Assembly: GCA_900314935.1 (NCBI GenBank) | Contig: OMXE01000005.1 | Location: 1-64,000 of the forward strand | DNA length: 64,000 nucleotides | Origin: an uncultured Prevotella sp. | GTDB lineage: Bacteria; Bacteroidota; Bacteroidia; Bacteroidales; Bacteroidaceae | Direction: 5' to 3' | In this document: one piece after another, positions 24,021 through 33,460 of the stretch | Position numbering within the stretch: position 1 is the stretch's first letter | Layout of the letters: every line of letters begins with the position of its first letter | Notes under the pieces: model-generated | Databases searched by the model: none | The model's input: only the letters and a program-made list of their open reading frames with translations | What the model was told of the DNA's origin: nothing | Made by a program: the position numbers and the translations under genes

Positions 24021-25490
24021 TTATTTACGATTTTTCCACAACTTCGTCATGTCTTCCAAGGTCTTACCCTTGGTCTCGGGAACCAGCTTCCAAACGAAGA
24101 TGGCGGCAATGACGCAGATGACACCATAGAGGCCGTAGGTGAACCAGTGACCGAAGTCGTCACCCTCAGAGAGATGCATGTTGAACATCGGTACGAAGGT
24201 AGAGCTGACGATGAAATTGAAGATCCACTGGAAGGCCACGGCGATGGCTACAGCAGCACCACGGATGGTGTTGGGGAAGATCTCGGCGATGAGCACCCAG
24301 GTGATGGGACCCCAAGAGAACATGAACGATGCGGAGTAGAGCAGCAGTGATGCGGCAGTGAAGAACTCCATACCGGCATGTCCGAAGGTAAGGGCAACAC
24401 CAAAGGCACCCAGAGCCATACCTAATGAACCCCAGATGAGCAGCGGCTTACGACCCCATTTCTCTACGGTGAAGATGGCCACAAGGGTGAACAGGATATT
24501 GATGATACCCATGAATACGGTGATCATCATCGGGTTGTCCATACCCATGTCACCAAAGATACGCGGAGCGTAGTAGAGCACGGCATTGATACCCACAGCC
24601 TGCTGGAACACGCTGAGCATGATACCGATGAAGATACACATGGCACCGTAGGTCATGAGCTTCTCGGTTCTTACGGTCATGGTATCCTTGATATCCTGCA
24701 GGATCTGAGCAGCCTTTTCGCTGCCGTTGATCTTCGACAGGATGCCCAGTGCCTTGTTGTCCTGGTTGATGCTCACCAAGTAACGCGGAGTCTCAGGAAC
24801 GAAGCAGATGAGCAGGGCAAAGAGTCCTGCGGGTACTGCCTCGGAACCGAACATATAGCGCCATCCTGTAGTAACGGTCCACTGTGCGGCGGGGTTGATG
24901 GCGGCAAGACCCTTGCCCATCTCCTCCACCAGCGGCTGGATATGGTCGCCCAGGATGAAGAAATTCACGAAATACACCACCAGCTGACCGAAGATAATGG
25001 CGAACTGGTTCCAGCTGACGAGCATACCGCGGATATTCGACGGAGCCACCTCGCCGATGTACATCGGACAGATTGCTGAAGCCAGTCCTACACCGATACC
25101 ACCGATAACGCGGTAGATGTTGAACATGATGAGCAGCGAGAAGGTTGGTGTGCCATGCTCGAAGAACAGGAACTCGGGATCCATGGAGCCCAGAGCGGAG
25201 ATGAAGAAGAGGATACCCGCGATGATGAGCGACTTCTTACGACCGAGGTTGGTGGCCAGGAAGCCTGAGAGGGCTGAGCCGATGATGCAGCCGATGAGGG
25301 CTGAAGCAGAGGTGAAGCCGTGCCACCCGTCGGTGTAGGAGAAATCCTTGGCTTCCATGAAAAACGCCTGGAGACCCTTTTCGGCTCCAGAGATCACTGC
25401 GGTGTCATAACCGAAGAGCAGACCGCCGAGTACGGCGACCATCACGATTGAAATAAGGTAGGCCTTGCTACCAGCTTGATTTTGTTGCAT
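24021..25490 (-). CDS. xylE: Sugar porter family H+ symporter (XylE-like)
   Basis: A 489-residue inner-membrane transporter with twelve hydrophobic segments. Sugar porter signatures are visible: LLFGYDTAVISGAEK in helix 1, the GRKKS loop, RVIGGIGVGLASAICPMYIG, PETPRYL before the central loop, QQAVGINAVLYYAPRIF in helix 7, WGRKPLL, and VPETKGKTLE at the end. The helix 1 and 7 residues are those of the D-xylose/proton symporter branch, though arabinose or glucose cannot be excluded. It stands alone with its own terminator. Neighbouring acetyl-esterase and HTCS genes fit use of hemicellulose sugars. Confidence 0.82.
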   Translation of the reverse strand: MQQNQAGSKAYLISIVMVAVLGGLLFGYDTAVISGAEKGLQAFFMEAKDFSYTDGWHGFTSASALIGCIIGSALSGFLATNLGRKKSLIIAGILFFISALGSMDPEFLFFEHGTPTFSLLIMFNIYRVIGGIGVGLASAICPMYIGEVAPSNIRGMLVSWNQFAIIFGQLVVYFVNFFILGDHIQPLVEEMGKGLAAINPAAQWTVTTGWRYMFGSEAVPAGLFALLICFVPETPRYLVSINQDNKALGILSKINGSEKAAQILQDIKDTMTVRTEKLMTYGAMCIFIGIMLSVFQQAVGINAVLYYAPRIFGDMGMDNPMMITVFMGIINILFTLVAIFTVEKWGRKPLLIWGSLGMALGAFGVALTFGHAGMEFFTAASLLLYSASFMFSWGPITWVLIAEIFPNTIRGAAVAIAVAFQWIFNFIVSSTFVPMFNMHLSEGDDFGHWFTYGLYGVICVIAAIFVWKLVPETKGKTLEDMTKLWKNRK

Positions 25491-25578
25491 ATTAGTAAGA
25501 TTATATTACTTTCTCTAATTAAATTACGTTTAATAAACTCTTTTCCCCGTAAAATATTGTAAAACGAAGAAAAATTTG

Positions 25579-25671
25579 TACCTTTGGCTACGCCGAAGTT
25601 ACTTTCGCTCGACAAAACAAAAGAAAAACACGGTTTTATTTTGCTTTGTGCTCGCTTATTCGTACCTTTGC
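25579..25671 (+). repeat. Promoter-carrying repeat upstream of metF
   Basis: About 93 bp, starting TACCTTTGGCTACGCCGAAG and ending TTATTCGTACCTTTGCC. It aligns along its length with 37086-37177. It has a promoter-like box at each end. The inner promoter is TTTG (25640-25643), 19 bases, TACCTTTG (25663-25670). Confidence 0.8.
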
Positions 25672-25771
25672 CAAAGAAATGTGGAATGAGGAGTGTGGAG
25701 TGTGGAGTGAGAATAGTACTAATCTCTTGCCTCTCACCTCTTGCTTCTCACCTCTCACCTCTTTAATAACA

Positions 25772-26728
25772 ATGAACGTAACGGAAATTCTGAAACAAGA
25801 TAACAGCGGGAAGCAACGCTTCTCGTTCGAGGTGTTGCCACCCTTGAAAGGAAGCGGTACGGCAGCACTGTTCAACACCATCGACCTGCTGAAGGATTAC
25901 AACCCATTGTTCATCAATATCACTACCCACCACTCGGAGTATGTGTATAAGGAACTGGAAAACGGTCAGTTTGAACGGCAGCGCATCCGTCGCCGTCCGG
26001 GCACCATTGCCATGGCTGCCGCCATCCAGAACCGCTACGGCATCACCGTCATCCCGCATATCATCTGTAGCGGCATCACGGCCGAGGATATTGAATATGA
26101 ACTGATTGACCTGCAATTCTTAGGTATCGAGAACTTGTTACTGCTCCGTGGCGACAAGGCCAAGGAGGACCGGCAGTTCACGCCCATCAAAGGGGGTTAT
26201 GCGCATACCACGGAGCTGATCAAACAGGTGAAGCAGTTCAACGAGGGGTTCTTCCTCGACGGTACACCGATTAAACGACCGGGTGTTCCTTTTGGCTTCG
26301 GCGTGGCTTGCTATCCTGAGAAGCATGAGGAGGCTCCGAATATGGAGATGGATATGCGGTACCTGAAGGAGAAGCAGGACCTGGGGGCACAGTATGCGGT
26401 GACGCAGCTGTTTTACGACAACCAGAAATATTTTGACTTCGTAGCGAAGGCTCGGGAGATGGGCATTACCATACCTATCATACCCGGACTGAAGCCCTTT
26501 GCGAAGCTGTCGCAGCTGACCATGGTGCCCAAGACATTCCATTGCGACATCCCCGAGGAACTGGCTAAGGAGGTGGTGAAATGCAAGACCGATGACGACG
26601 CCCGACAACTGGGCATTGAATGGGGTCTGCAGCAGTGTCGCGACTTAGCGGCTCATGGGGTGCAGAATATCCACTTCTATACGGTGTCGGCGGTGGAGTC
26701 GGTACAGGAAATCGTCAAACAGATTTAG
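25772..26728 (+). CDS. metF: Methylenetetrahydrofolate reductase
   Basis: A 318-residue flavoenzyme that reduces 5,10-methylene- to 5-methyl-tetrahydrofolate for methionine synthesis. The start is at 25772 (MNVTEILKQDNSGKQRFSFE); the longer upstream frame reads a CTCACCTCT tandem run and is rejected. Visible motifs: FEVLPPLKG at the barrel start, NITTHHSE, PHIICSGIT, LLLRGDKAKE and QLFYDNQKYFDFV, then IPIIPGLKPF. Length is normal for the family. The promoter lies ~100 bases upstream in the repeat at 25579-25671, so the leader contains the CTCACCTCT repeats. holB follows after 67 bases. Confidence 0.93.
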   Translation: MNVTEILKQDNSGKQRFSFEVLPPLKGSGTAALFNTIDLLKDYNPLFINITTHHSEYVYKELENGQFERQRIRRRPGTIAMAAAIQNRYGITVIPHIICSGITAEDIEYELIDLQFLGIENLLLLRGDKAKEDRQFTPIKGGYAHTTELIKQVKQFNEGFFLDGTPIKRPGVPFGFGVACYPEKHEEAPNMEMDMRYLKEKQDLGAQYAVTQLFYDNQKYFDFVAKAREMGITIPIIPGLKPFAKLSQLTMVPKTFHCDIPEELAKEVVKCKTDDDARQLGIEWGLQQCRDLAAHGVQNIHFYTVSAVESVQEIVKQI

Positions 26729-26795
26729 TTGACAGTTCTTCGCATAGCGAAGCGGCAAAGCCGAGCGGATAGTTGATAGTTAGACTTTATAAATT

Positions 26796-27923
26796 ATGAA
26801 CTGGAATGAGGTAATAGGACAAGAGGGGACGAAAGCGCGGTTGATGCAGCTGATGGAGGAAAAGCGACTGCCGCACGCGCTGTTGTTCTGCGGTCCTGCG
26901 GGCTGCGGGAAGATGGCCATGGCCATGGCGTTCGCCTCGTATCTGCTCACCTCAACGGCTAACAACGATAACGCTAAGCGCAATGCCGAGGCTATGCTGG
27001 CGCAATGGCAACATCCTGACCTGCACTTCACGTTCCCGGTTATCAGACCCACGGGTACCAGTGCCGACCATAAGATGGTAAGTGATGACTTTGCCAAGGA
27101 GTGGCACGCGATGCTGATGGAAGGACCGTACTTCTCGATCGACCAGTGGCTCAGTCGCATGAAAGCCGCCAACCAGCAGGCTATCATCTACGCCAGCGAG
27201 AGCGATGATATCATCCGCAAGCTGTCGCTGAAATCCAGTCAGGGCGGCTATAAGGTGAGCATCATCTGGCTACCGGAACGTATGAACGGGGAATGCGCGA
27301 ACAAGCTACTGAAGATCATCGAGGAACCGCCACAGCAGACGGTGTTCCTGATGGTGAGCGAGGAGCCGGAGAAGCTGCTGGAGACCATCCGCAGCAGAAC
27401 ACAGCGCATCGACATGAAGAAGACCGCCACGGAGGCCATTGAGCAAGCACTCGTGGAACGACGGGGCATCAATGAGCCTACAGCTCACCGCATTGCCCGC
27501 GTGGCGAATGGCGACTGGCTGAAAGCGTTGGAGGAGCTGGATGCGGGAAACGAGAACCGGTTGTTCCTGGATATGTTCATCACACTGATGCGACTGGCCT
27601 ACCTGCGGAACATCAAGGAGCTGAAACAATGGAGTGAGACCGTTGCTGGCTTCGGGCGCGAAAAGCAGAAGAGGATGATGACCTATTTCCTCAGACTCGT
27701 CCGCGAGAACTTCATGTATAACTTCCAGAATCCCGATCTGGTGTATATGACGCAAGAGGAAGAGGATTTCGCCAAGAACTTCGCACGGTACATCAACGAA
27801 GAGAACGTGGTGGAGCTTTCGGAGCTGTTCACAAGGATCATCCGTGACATCGCTCAGAATGCGAACCCCCGTATCGTGTTCTTCGATATGGCACTGAAGG
27901 TGATTATGCTTCTGAAAAATTGA
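26796..27923 (+). CDS. holB: DNA polymerase III clamp-loader subunit delta'
   Basis: A 375-residue clamp-loader subunit. Motifs: VIGQEGTKARLMQLMEEKRL, a P-loop-like CGPAGCGKMAMA, then NGECANKLLKIIEEPPQQTV (the delta'/gamma sensor-1 region) and TIRSRTQRIDM. The residue after the P-loop lysine is Met instead of Thr/Ser, so ATP binding is probably lost. That suits delta', which acts as a structural stator in E. coli. Clamp loaders place the sliding clamp on DNA. It is followed at 30 bases by the ricT-like gene, the gene order seen in other bacteria (holB next to yaaT). Confidence 0.88.
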   Translation: MNWNEVIGQEGTKARLMQLMEEKRLPHALLFCGPAGCGKMAMAMAFASYLLTSTANNDNAKRNAEAMLAQWQHPDLHFTFPVIRPTGTSADHKMVSDDFAKEWHAMLMEGPYFSIDQWLSRMKAANQQAIIYASESDDIIRKLSLKSSQGGYKVSIIWLPERMNGECANKLLKIIEEPPQQTVFLMVSEEPEKLLETIRSRTQRIDMKKTATEAIEQALVERRGINEPTAHRIARVANGDWLKALEELDAGNENRLFLDMFITLMRLAYLRNIKELKQWSETVAGFGREKQKRMMTYFLRLVRENFMYNFQNPDLVYMTQEEEDFAKNFARYINEENVVELSELFTRIIRDIAQNANPRIVFFDMALKVIMLLKN

Positions 27924-27953
27924 AAATTGAGAATTGAAAATTGAGAATTAGAA

Positions 27954-29177
27954 ATGGATTATAAAAACTTACAATACAAGATCAGCACGGGATGCGACCG
28001 CGGCTTATGCAAAAAGGCATGCGGACGCCAAGACCGTCAGCTGAACACCTACGACTGGCTGGCCGACGTGCCGGGCAATCAGGAGAGTACCGACTTGGTG
28101 GAGGTGCAGTTCAAGAACACCCGCAAAGGGTACTACCATAACGTGAACAACCTCGATTTGAAAAAGGGCGACGTGGTGGCCGTGGAGGCTAATCCTGGTC
28201 ATGACATCGGTGTGGTGACACTGACCGGCAGACTGGTTAAGCTGCAAATCAAAAAGGCAAACCTGAAATCGGCCGACGACATCAAGCGGGTGTATCGACT
28301 GGCCAAGCCGGTGGATATGGAAAAATACCGCGAGGCCAAGAAGAGGGAGCACGGCACGATGATACAAAGTCGGCAGATTGCCAAAGACCTCGGTCTGGAC
28401 ATGAAGATCGGTGACGTGGAGTACCAGGGCGATGGTAACAAAGCCATCTTCTACTACATCGCCGACGAGCGTGTGGACTTCCGTCAGCTAATCAAAGACC
28501 TCGCCGCCACCTTCCATGTACGCATCGAGATGAAACAGATTGGTGCCCGACAGGAAGCGGGTCGCATTGGTGGTACAGGTCCTTGCGGAAGAGAGCTCTG
28601 CTGTGCCACATGGATGAAGAACTTTGTGAGCGTGAGCACCAACGCCGCCCGTTTCCAGGATATATCACTGAACCCACAGAAGCTGGCGGGTATGTGCGCC
28701 AAGCTGAAATGCTGTCTGAACTACGAGGTGGACAACTACATCGAAGCTGGGAAGAAGCTACCGGGTAAGGAAGTGGTGCTGCAGACACAAGACAGCGACT
28801 ACTATGTATTCAAAGCCGATGCCCTTGCTGGAATGGTTACCTACTCTACCGACAAACGTCTGGCGGCTAACCTGGAGACCATCACGGCAGAACGCGCCAT
28901 GGAGATTGTGGAGATGAACAAACGGGGAGAGAAACCCGTATCGCTTACCGACGACCATGAGCAGAAGGCGGCTTCTCATCCTATCGACCTGCTGGCAGGC
29001 GAGAATATCGCCCGCTTCGACAAGAACAAGAAAAAGAAGAAAGGGAAGAACCGTCAGGGCAAGAACCCGCAGAACGCCAAGTCGAAAGGTCCCGAAAATG
29101 GCAACAAGGGAAACCGTCAGGGTGGTTCTCAAGGCAAAGAAAGCAAGGACAACAAGGAGCAGAAGAAGCCGTCATGA
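27954..29177 (+). CDS. ricT: PSP1-domain protein, RicT/YaaT-like
   Basis: A 407-residue protein of the PSP1 family. Conserved cysteine pattern: RGLCKKACGRQ near residue 20, then GPCGRELCCATW and MCAKLKCCLNYE near 200-260. The PSP1 core reads IFYYIADERVDFRQLIKDLA and RIEMKQIGARQEAG. In Bacillus, RicT acts with RicA/RicF in an iron-sulfur complex that stimulates RNase Y; that role is not shown for Bacteroidetes. The last ~60 residues are a Lys/Gly/Asn-rich basic tail, unusual for the Bacillus homologue and possibly RNA-binding. It overlaps gldH by 4 bases. Confidence 0.83.
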   Translation: MDYKNLQYKISTGCDRGLCKKACGRQDRQLNTYDWLADVPGNQESTDLVEVQFKNTRKGYYHNVNNLDLKKGDVVAVEANPGHDIGVVTLTGRLVKLQIKKANLKSADDIKRVYRLAKPVDMEKYREAKKREHGTMIQSRQIAKDLGLDMKIGDVEYQGDGNKAIFYYIADERVDFRQLIKDLAATFHVRIEMKQIGARQEAGRIGGTGPCGRELCCATWMKNFVSVSTNAARFQDISLNPQKLAGMCAKLKCCLNYEVDNYIEAGKKLPGKEVVLQTQDSDYYVFKADALAGMVTYSTDKRLAANLETITAERAMEIVEMNKRGEKPVSLTDDHEQKAASHPIDLLAGENIARFDKNKKKKKGKNRQGKNPQNAKSKGPENGNKGNRQGGSQGKESKDNKEQKKPS

Positions 29178-29650
29178 GACATTCCTTTCACACTTTCCTG
29201 ATACTGATGACTGTGGCTTTTGCCACAGTCGTGGTTTCTGCGTGTGATGAAAACACCGTCTATGACAGCTATGCGCATACACCTATCAATGGATGGGAGA
29301 AGAACGATACCCTGAACTATTCTGTTCCGCCACTACGTGACTCCGGGTCGTTCGAGGAGATTATCGGACTGCGCATCAACAGGTACTACCCCTTTACCAG
29401 TGTGTCGTTGGTGGTGGAACAACGCATCTTACCTGGTTTCCGTTTCCACAGAGACACGCTTCGCTGTCAGTTCCTGCCCGATGACAACCTTCGCGGACAG
29501 GCGGTGAGCTATTCGCAGTTCGATTTCCCATTGCGTAACCTCGACCTACGGCGTGGCGACTCGTTGGTGGTAACCATCCGTCATGCCATGAAGAGGGAGA
29601 TTCTTCCGGGAATCTCCGACATCGGGTTTAAGATGACCAAGAAACGTTAG
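29174..29650 (+). CDS. gldH: Gliding motility-type lipoprotein GldH
   Basis: A 158-residue lipoprotein. The N-terminal signal ends VVVSAC, so the lipid-bearing cysteine is about residue 24. The body has SYAHTPINGWEKNDTL, LRINRYYPFTSVSLVV and the C-terminal GISDIGFKMTKK, the GldH pattern. In gliding Bacteroidetes GldH is an envelope protein linked to gliding and type IX secretion; non-gliding Prevotella retain it. It is coupled to ricT by a 4-base overlap. Its stop overlaps the opposite rodA stop by 4 bases (convergent). Confidence 0.85.
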   Translation: MRHSFHTFLILMTVAFATVVVSACDENTVYDSYAHTPINGWEKNDTLNYSVPPLRDSGSFEEIIGLRINRYYPFTSVSLVVEQRILPGFRFHRDTLRCQFLPDDNLRGQAVSYSQFDFPLRNLDLRRGDSLVVTIRHAMKREILPGISDIGFKMTKKR

Positions 29651-31116
29651 GTACGTACCAGATTCCTTCCAGCATCGATGCGGAGGAAGATGAACAGCAG
29701 TAAGGTGAAGCCCCACAGCGAAGAGCCTCCATAGCTGAAGAACGGCAACGGGATACCGATTACAGGAGTTAAGCCCAACACCATGCCCACGTTGATGAAG
29801 ACATGGAAGAGGAATACCCCTAACACACAATAGCCATATACCCTTCCGAACTTGAACGGTTGTCGTTCGGACAGCTTGATTAACCTGAGAATCAATGCCA
29901 GGAAAAGCAGCAGCACAACCGCACACCCCACGAATCCTTCCTCCTCGCCAACGGTGCAAAAGATAAAGTCGGTATCCTGCTCAGGCACGAACTTCAACTT
30001 GGTCTGTGTACCATTCAGGAAGCCTTTTCCCGTGATACCACCTGAACCGATGGCTATCTGACTCTGGTGTACGTTATATCCCGTCTTCTTAATATCCTTG
30101 TCGATACCCAGCAACACGTTGATACGGGTGCGCTGATGGGGCTCCAGCGTATTGTTCAGGATATGGTCTGACAGGTTGAACAACGCCACCGAGCCAATAG
30201 CAAACAAGGCTATAAAATAATAGGTACGTATGCGCGTACTCAGTCCGAGGTAGATCAGATAACCAATCATTCCCGCCGTGAGCGCCATCTGCAGCCAGAC
30301 AATATCGAACGGGATGACAAACTTGGAGAACAGGAGTGCCAGGATGGTAATACCCACCGTGTAGGCAATGATATGCCAGAACTGTTTCTTGTTGCGCAGA
30401 TAGACATACAGCATGGAGGCCGTGAACAGCTGTACCATCACCAACACGGAGAACTTACCCACCGATGTGGGGGTATCCCAGAGCATCACCTCCTCAAAGC
30501 GGATGCCCACCACGAAATAGATGACCATAGCCACGGCAGTGAACAGGATGCTTCCGGGCATTCCCTCACGGTAGAGCATCAGGGAGAACGACAGGTAAAC
30601 CAGTGCCGAACCCGTCTCCTTCTGTAGCACGATGCACAGCATCGGTAACAGTAACATACCCACCGCCAAGGCGAAATCCTTCAGTTTGTTCAGTGTAAAG
30701 CCATACGTGCTCATCAACTTCGCCAGTGCAAGGGCCGTGACGAACTTCGAGAACTCTGCCGGTTGGATATGCACAGGACCCAATACGAGCCAAGAGCGCG
30801 ATCCTTTGATTTCGTGGGGATTGAAGATGGTGGCAATCAAGGCGATGATCATCAGTCCGTAAAGCAGGTATGCCACATACTCGTAGAGACGGTCATCGAG
30901 CATCAGTAAGACAAAACCCAGTACGATAGAGGTACCGATCCACACGATCTGCATGCCCGAGCGGGTATCGAGACTGAAGATATCGGTATCGCCATAAGTA
31001 TAGCTGGCGCCGCACACGCTGACCCACCCGAACACGAGGAGTGCCAGGTATATCACGATTGTCCACCAGTCGATGGAACGCAGTACGCTGGGTTGTTTAT
31101 CTACTTGTGCTGCCAT
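29647..31116 (-). CDS. rodA: Rod shape-determining protein RodA (SEDS glycosyltransferase)
   Basis: A 489-residue inner-membrane protein that polymerises glycan strands with PBP2. The start is set at 31116 (MAAQVDKQPS); the longer frame would run 26 codons further into mrdA. Motifs: LVLGPVHIQPAEFSK, RINVLLGIDKD, YNVHQSQIAIGSGGITGKGF and the C-terminal PVIGIPLPFFSYGGSS. About ten membrane segments. Length is greater than E. coli RodA (370), with an extra ~100-residue loop/membrane region, as usual for Bacteroidales. It overlaps the end of mrdA by 20 bases: last gene of the shape operon. Confidence 0.92.
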   Translation of the reverse strand: MAAQVDKQPSVLRSIDWWTIVIYLALLVFGWVSVCGASYTYGDTDIFSLDTRSGMQIVWIGTSIVLGFVLLMLDDRLYEYVAYLLYGLMIIALIATIFNPHEIKGSRSWLVLGPVHIQPAEFSKFVTALALAKLMSTYGFTLNKLKDFALAVGMLLLPMLCIVLQKETGSALVYLSFSLMLYREGMPGSILFTAVAMVIYFVVGIRFEEVMLWDTPTSVGKFSVLVMVQLFTASMLYVYLRNKKQFWHIIAYTVGITILALLFSKFVIPFDIVWLQMALTAGMIGYLIYLGLSTRIRTYYFIALFAIGSVALFNLSDHILNNTLEPHQRTRINVLLGIDKDIKKTGYNVHQSQIAIGSGGITGKGFLNGTQTKLKFVPEQDTDFIFCTVGEEEGFVGCAVVLLLFLALILRLIKLSERQPFKFGRVYGYCVLGVFLFHVFINVGMVLGLTPVIGIPLPFFSYGGSSLWGFTLLLFIFLRIDAGRNLVRT

Positions 31117-32953
31117 AAGCGATTCTTCTATGTTGGAAAGCAGTGGCCCGCGCCTCAGAGGCAGCCGAGAGCTTACCGTGCAGATACTGTTCAATCATCA
31201 ATCCGCCAATAGGCACACCGAAGTCGGCACCGAAGCCTCCATTCTCCACATATACGGCAATGGCAATCTTCGGCTTATCCATCGGTGCGAAGCCCATGAA
31301 CACAGAGTGGTCTCGACCGCGGTTCTGGGCCGTACCGGTCTTACCACAGATAATAATGTCACCGCGATTCAGGTGTTTACAGGTACCACCTAATACTGAA
31401 GCACGCATACCCTGTACGATATAATCGTAAGCCGTGCGGTTGGCCATGGTGAAATGCTTCTCGGTGAACTCCTTCTTCAGCGGTTCATCCTCCACCTTAC
31501 GCACTACATGCGGAGTGATGTAATAGCCGCGGTTGGCAATGGTGGCACCCAGATTGGCAATCTGCAGCGGTGTGAGCGTTACCTCTCCCTGACCAATAGA
31601 GATACTGATGACACTCAGTCCGCTCCACCCTTTCGAGAGATATTTGTCGTAATAGTCGGCATTAGGAATCATACCACGCTTCTCACCGGGCAGATCGATG
31701 CCGAGGGGATAGCCAAAGCCCATGCTCTTCATATAGTCGCGCCAGGTATTCATCGCCTCCTGCACATTCTTGTACTTCTGTCGGTTACCCAACATGTGGT
31801 ACAATCCCCAACAGAAATAACCATTGCACGAGGTACTGATGGCAGGTATTAAGGAGAGAGGAGAGGCATGACCGTGGCAGCCTACGTGCAGACCTTTGAA
31901 ATAAAAGCCTCGATGACAAGGGTAGGCGGTGTTCTTCGGGTGGATAATACCCTCGGAAAGGAAGGTCAGACCCTGCGAGGTCTTGAAGGTAGATCCCGGT
32001 GGATAGGCACCCATGATGGCACGGTTCAGCAAGGGCTTCCACGGGTCCTTCATCAGTTCATGATGGTTCTTACCGCGCTGCTTACCCACCATCATCCTTG
32101 GATCGAAGGTTGGAGCCGATACCATACACAGCACCTCTCCAGTCTCGGGCTCTATCGCCACGATACTACCCATCTTCCCTTCCATCAACCGTTCACCTAA
32201 AGCCTGCAGGTTGATGTCGATGCTCAGTTCCAACGACTTACCCGACTTCGGCTTGGTATCCAGGGCACCGTCTTGGTAACGTCCTTTGATTCTTCCGTGA
32301 GCGTCACGCAGCAGAATCTGTACCCCTTTCTCGCCGCGCAGCTCCTGTTCATACGAACGTTCAATACCCTGCTTACCGATATAGTCGCCTGCCTGGTAGT
32401 AATCATCCTTCTCGATATCACTGGGTGACACCTCAGCCACGTCGCCCAAGAGGTGGGCAGCATAGGGATAGACATACTGTCGGAGGGTGCGGTGCTGGAC
32501 ATAGAAGCCCGGGAAACGGAACATCTTCTCTTGGAAGACGCGGAAATCCTCTTCGGATAGCTGACTCATAAAGAGCTGCTGGGTAAAGCGGGAATAGCCA
32601 GGGTTCTTGTTACGGTCCTTGATCTCCTCCATGCGCTTGATATAATCCTCCTTGGTAATGCCCAACGTCCTACAGAACTCCATCGTGTCGATACGGTCCT
32701 TCTGTTCGTTCATCACTACCATCAGGTCGTAGGCATTCTGGTTATATACCAGTAATTCACCATGGCGGTCGCGCATCACACCACGTGCCGGGAACTCGAT
32801 CTTTTTCAGAAAAGCATTACTGTCTGCATTTTTCTTATAGTCGTCGCTCAGGATCTGGAGCGTAAACAAACGAATCAGGTAGATGACTATAATCAATACA
32901 GCCACTCCCCCTATCACATACTTCCGTTTATCCAGTTCGTAGTCACCTTTCAT
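31097..32953 (-). CDS. mrdA: Penicillin-binding protein 2
   Basis: A 618-residue transpeptidase of the elongation machinery. N-terminal membrane anchor (VIGGVAVLIIVIYLIRLFTL), dimer domain with PARGVMRDRHGELLVYN, and the transpeptidase with SxxK in YPPGSTFKT, SxN in STSCNGYF, and KTGT in ICGKTGTAQNRG. The ATG at 32953 is chosen over a GTG one codon upstream because it forms a TGATG stop-start junction with mreD. RodA follows with a 20-base overlap, and the two proteins work as a pair. Confidence 0.93.
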   Translation of the reverse strand: MKGDYELDKRKYVIGGVAVLIIVIYLIRLFTLQILSDDYKKNADSNAFLKKIEFPARGVMRDRHGELLVYNQNAYDLMVVMNEQKDRIDTMEFCRTLGITKEDYIKRMEEIKDRNKNPGYSRFTQQLFMSQLSEEDFRVFQEKMFRFPGFYVQHRTLRQYVYPYAAHLLGDVAEVSPSDIEKDDYYQAGDYIGKQGIERSYEQELRGEKGVQILLRDAHGRIKGRYQDGALDTKPKSGKSLELSIDINLQALGERLMEGKMGSIVAIEPETGEVLCMVSAPTFDPRMMVGKQRGKNHHELMKDPWKPLLNRAIMGAYPPGSTFKTSQGLTFLSEGIIHPKNTAYPCHRGFYFKGLHVGCHGHASPLSLIPAISTSCNGYFCWGLYHMLGNRQKYKNVQEAMNTWRDYMKSMGFGYPLGIDLPGEKRGMIPNADYYDKYLSKGWSGLSVISISIGQGEVTLTPLQIANLGATIANRGYYITPHVVRKVEDEPLKKEFTEKHFTMANRTAYDYIVQGMRASVLGGTCKHLNRGDIIICGKTGTAQNRGRDHSVFMGFAPMDKPKIAIAVYVENGGFGADFGVPIGGLMIEQYLHGKLSAASEARATAFQHRRIAYGSTSR

Positions 32954-33453
32954 CACTTGGTCCTCAGGTTCTCAATCACCAGAATAAACAGATAGGTCAG
33001 GACCGTGCTGCCACCGACACACATCAGCCACTGTTGCCAGTTATAGAAATTGAATGCCTCCAACGAGAAGAACACCAATACGTAGATAAGGACAAGAAGG
33101 AATGCCAGCGTAGCAAACTTTCCCCATCCCAGAGAACGAACCGACACCTTCAGGTCGTCCGCGCTGTCACGCGGTACAAACGGCTCCAGCAGATACGGCT
33201 GCAACAACGCCACAAACGTCATGGATGCCGCGGCCACACCAGGTGTATTCGAGAAGGTGTCAAGGCACAAGCCCAGAAGGAAGCTCCATGTCAGGATAGC
33301 CCACTTGGGATATCCGCGATGGAAGGTGATGACAAAATATACGGGTAGCAACGGTGTGGCAAAACCGAACAGACGGATACGGTTCAGTATCAGTGCCTGC
33401 ACAAGGCACAGCACTATGAATGCCAACAGTCGTTTCAGTATCTCCGTATTCAT
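32953..33453 (-). CDS. mreD: Rod shape-determining protein MreD
   Basis: A 166-residue inner-membrane protein with five to six hydrophobic segments (AFIVLCLVQALILNRI, FLLGLCLDTFSNTPGV, LLVLIYVLVFFSLEAF). The start MNTEILKRLL at 33453 lies 7 bases after the mreC stop; the longer frame overlaps mreC and is rejected. MreD joins MreC and the RodA-PBP2 pair to the MreB filament. The call rests on size, topology and position between mreC and mrdA. Confidence 0.85.
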   Translation of the reverse strand: MNTEILKRLLAFIVLCLVQALILNRIRLFGFATPLLPVYFVITFHRGYPKWAILTWSFLLGLCLDTFSNTPGVAAASMTFVALLQPYLLEPFVPRDSADDLKVSVRSLGWGKFATLAFLLVLIYVLVFFSLEAFNFYNWQQWLMCVGGSTVLTYLFILVIENLRTK

Positions 33454-33460
33454 AACAATA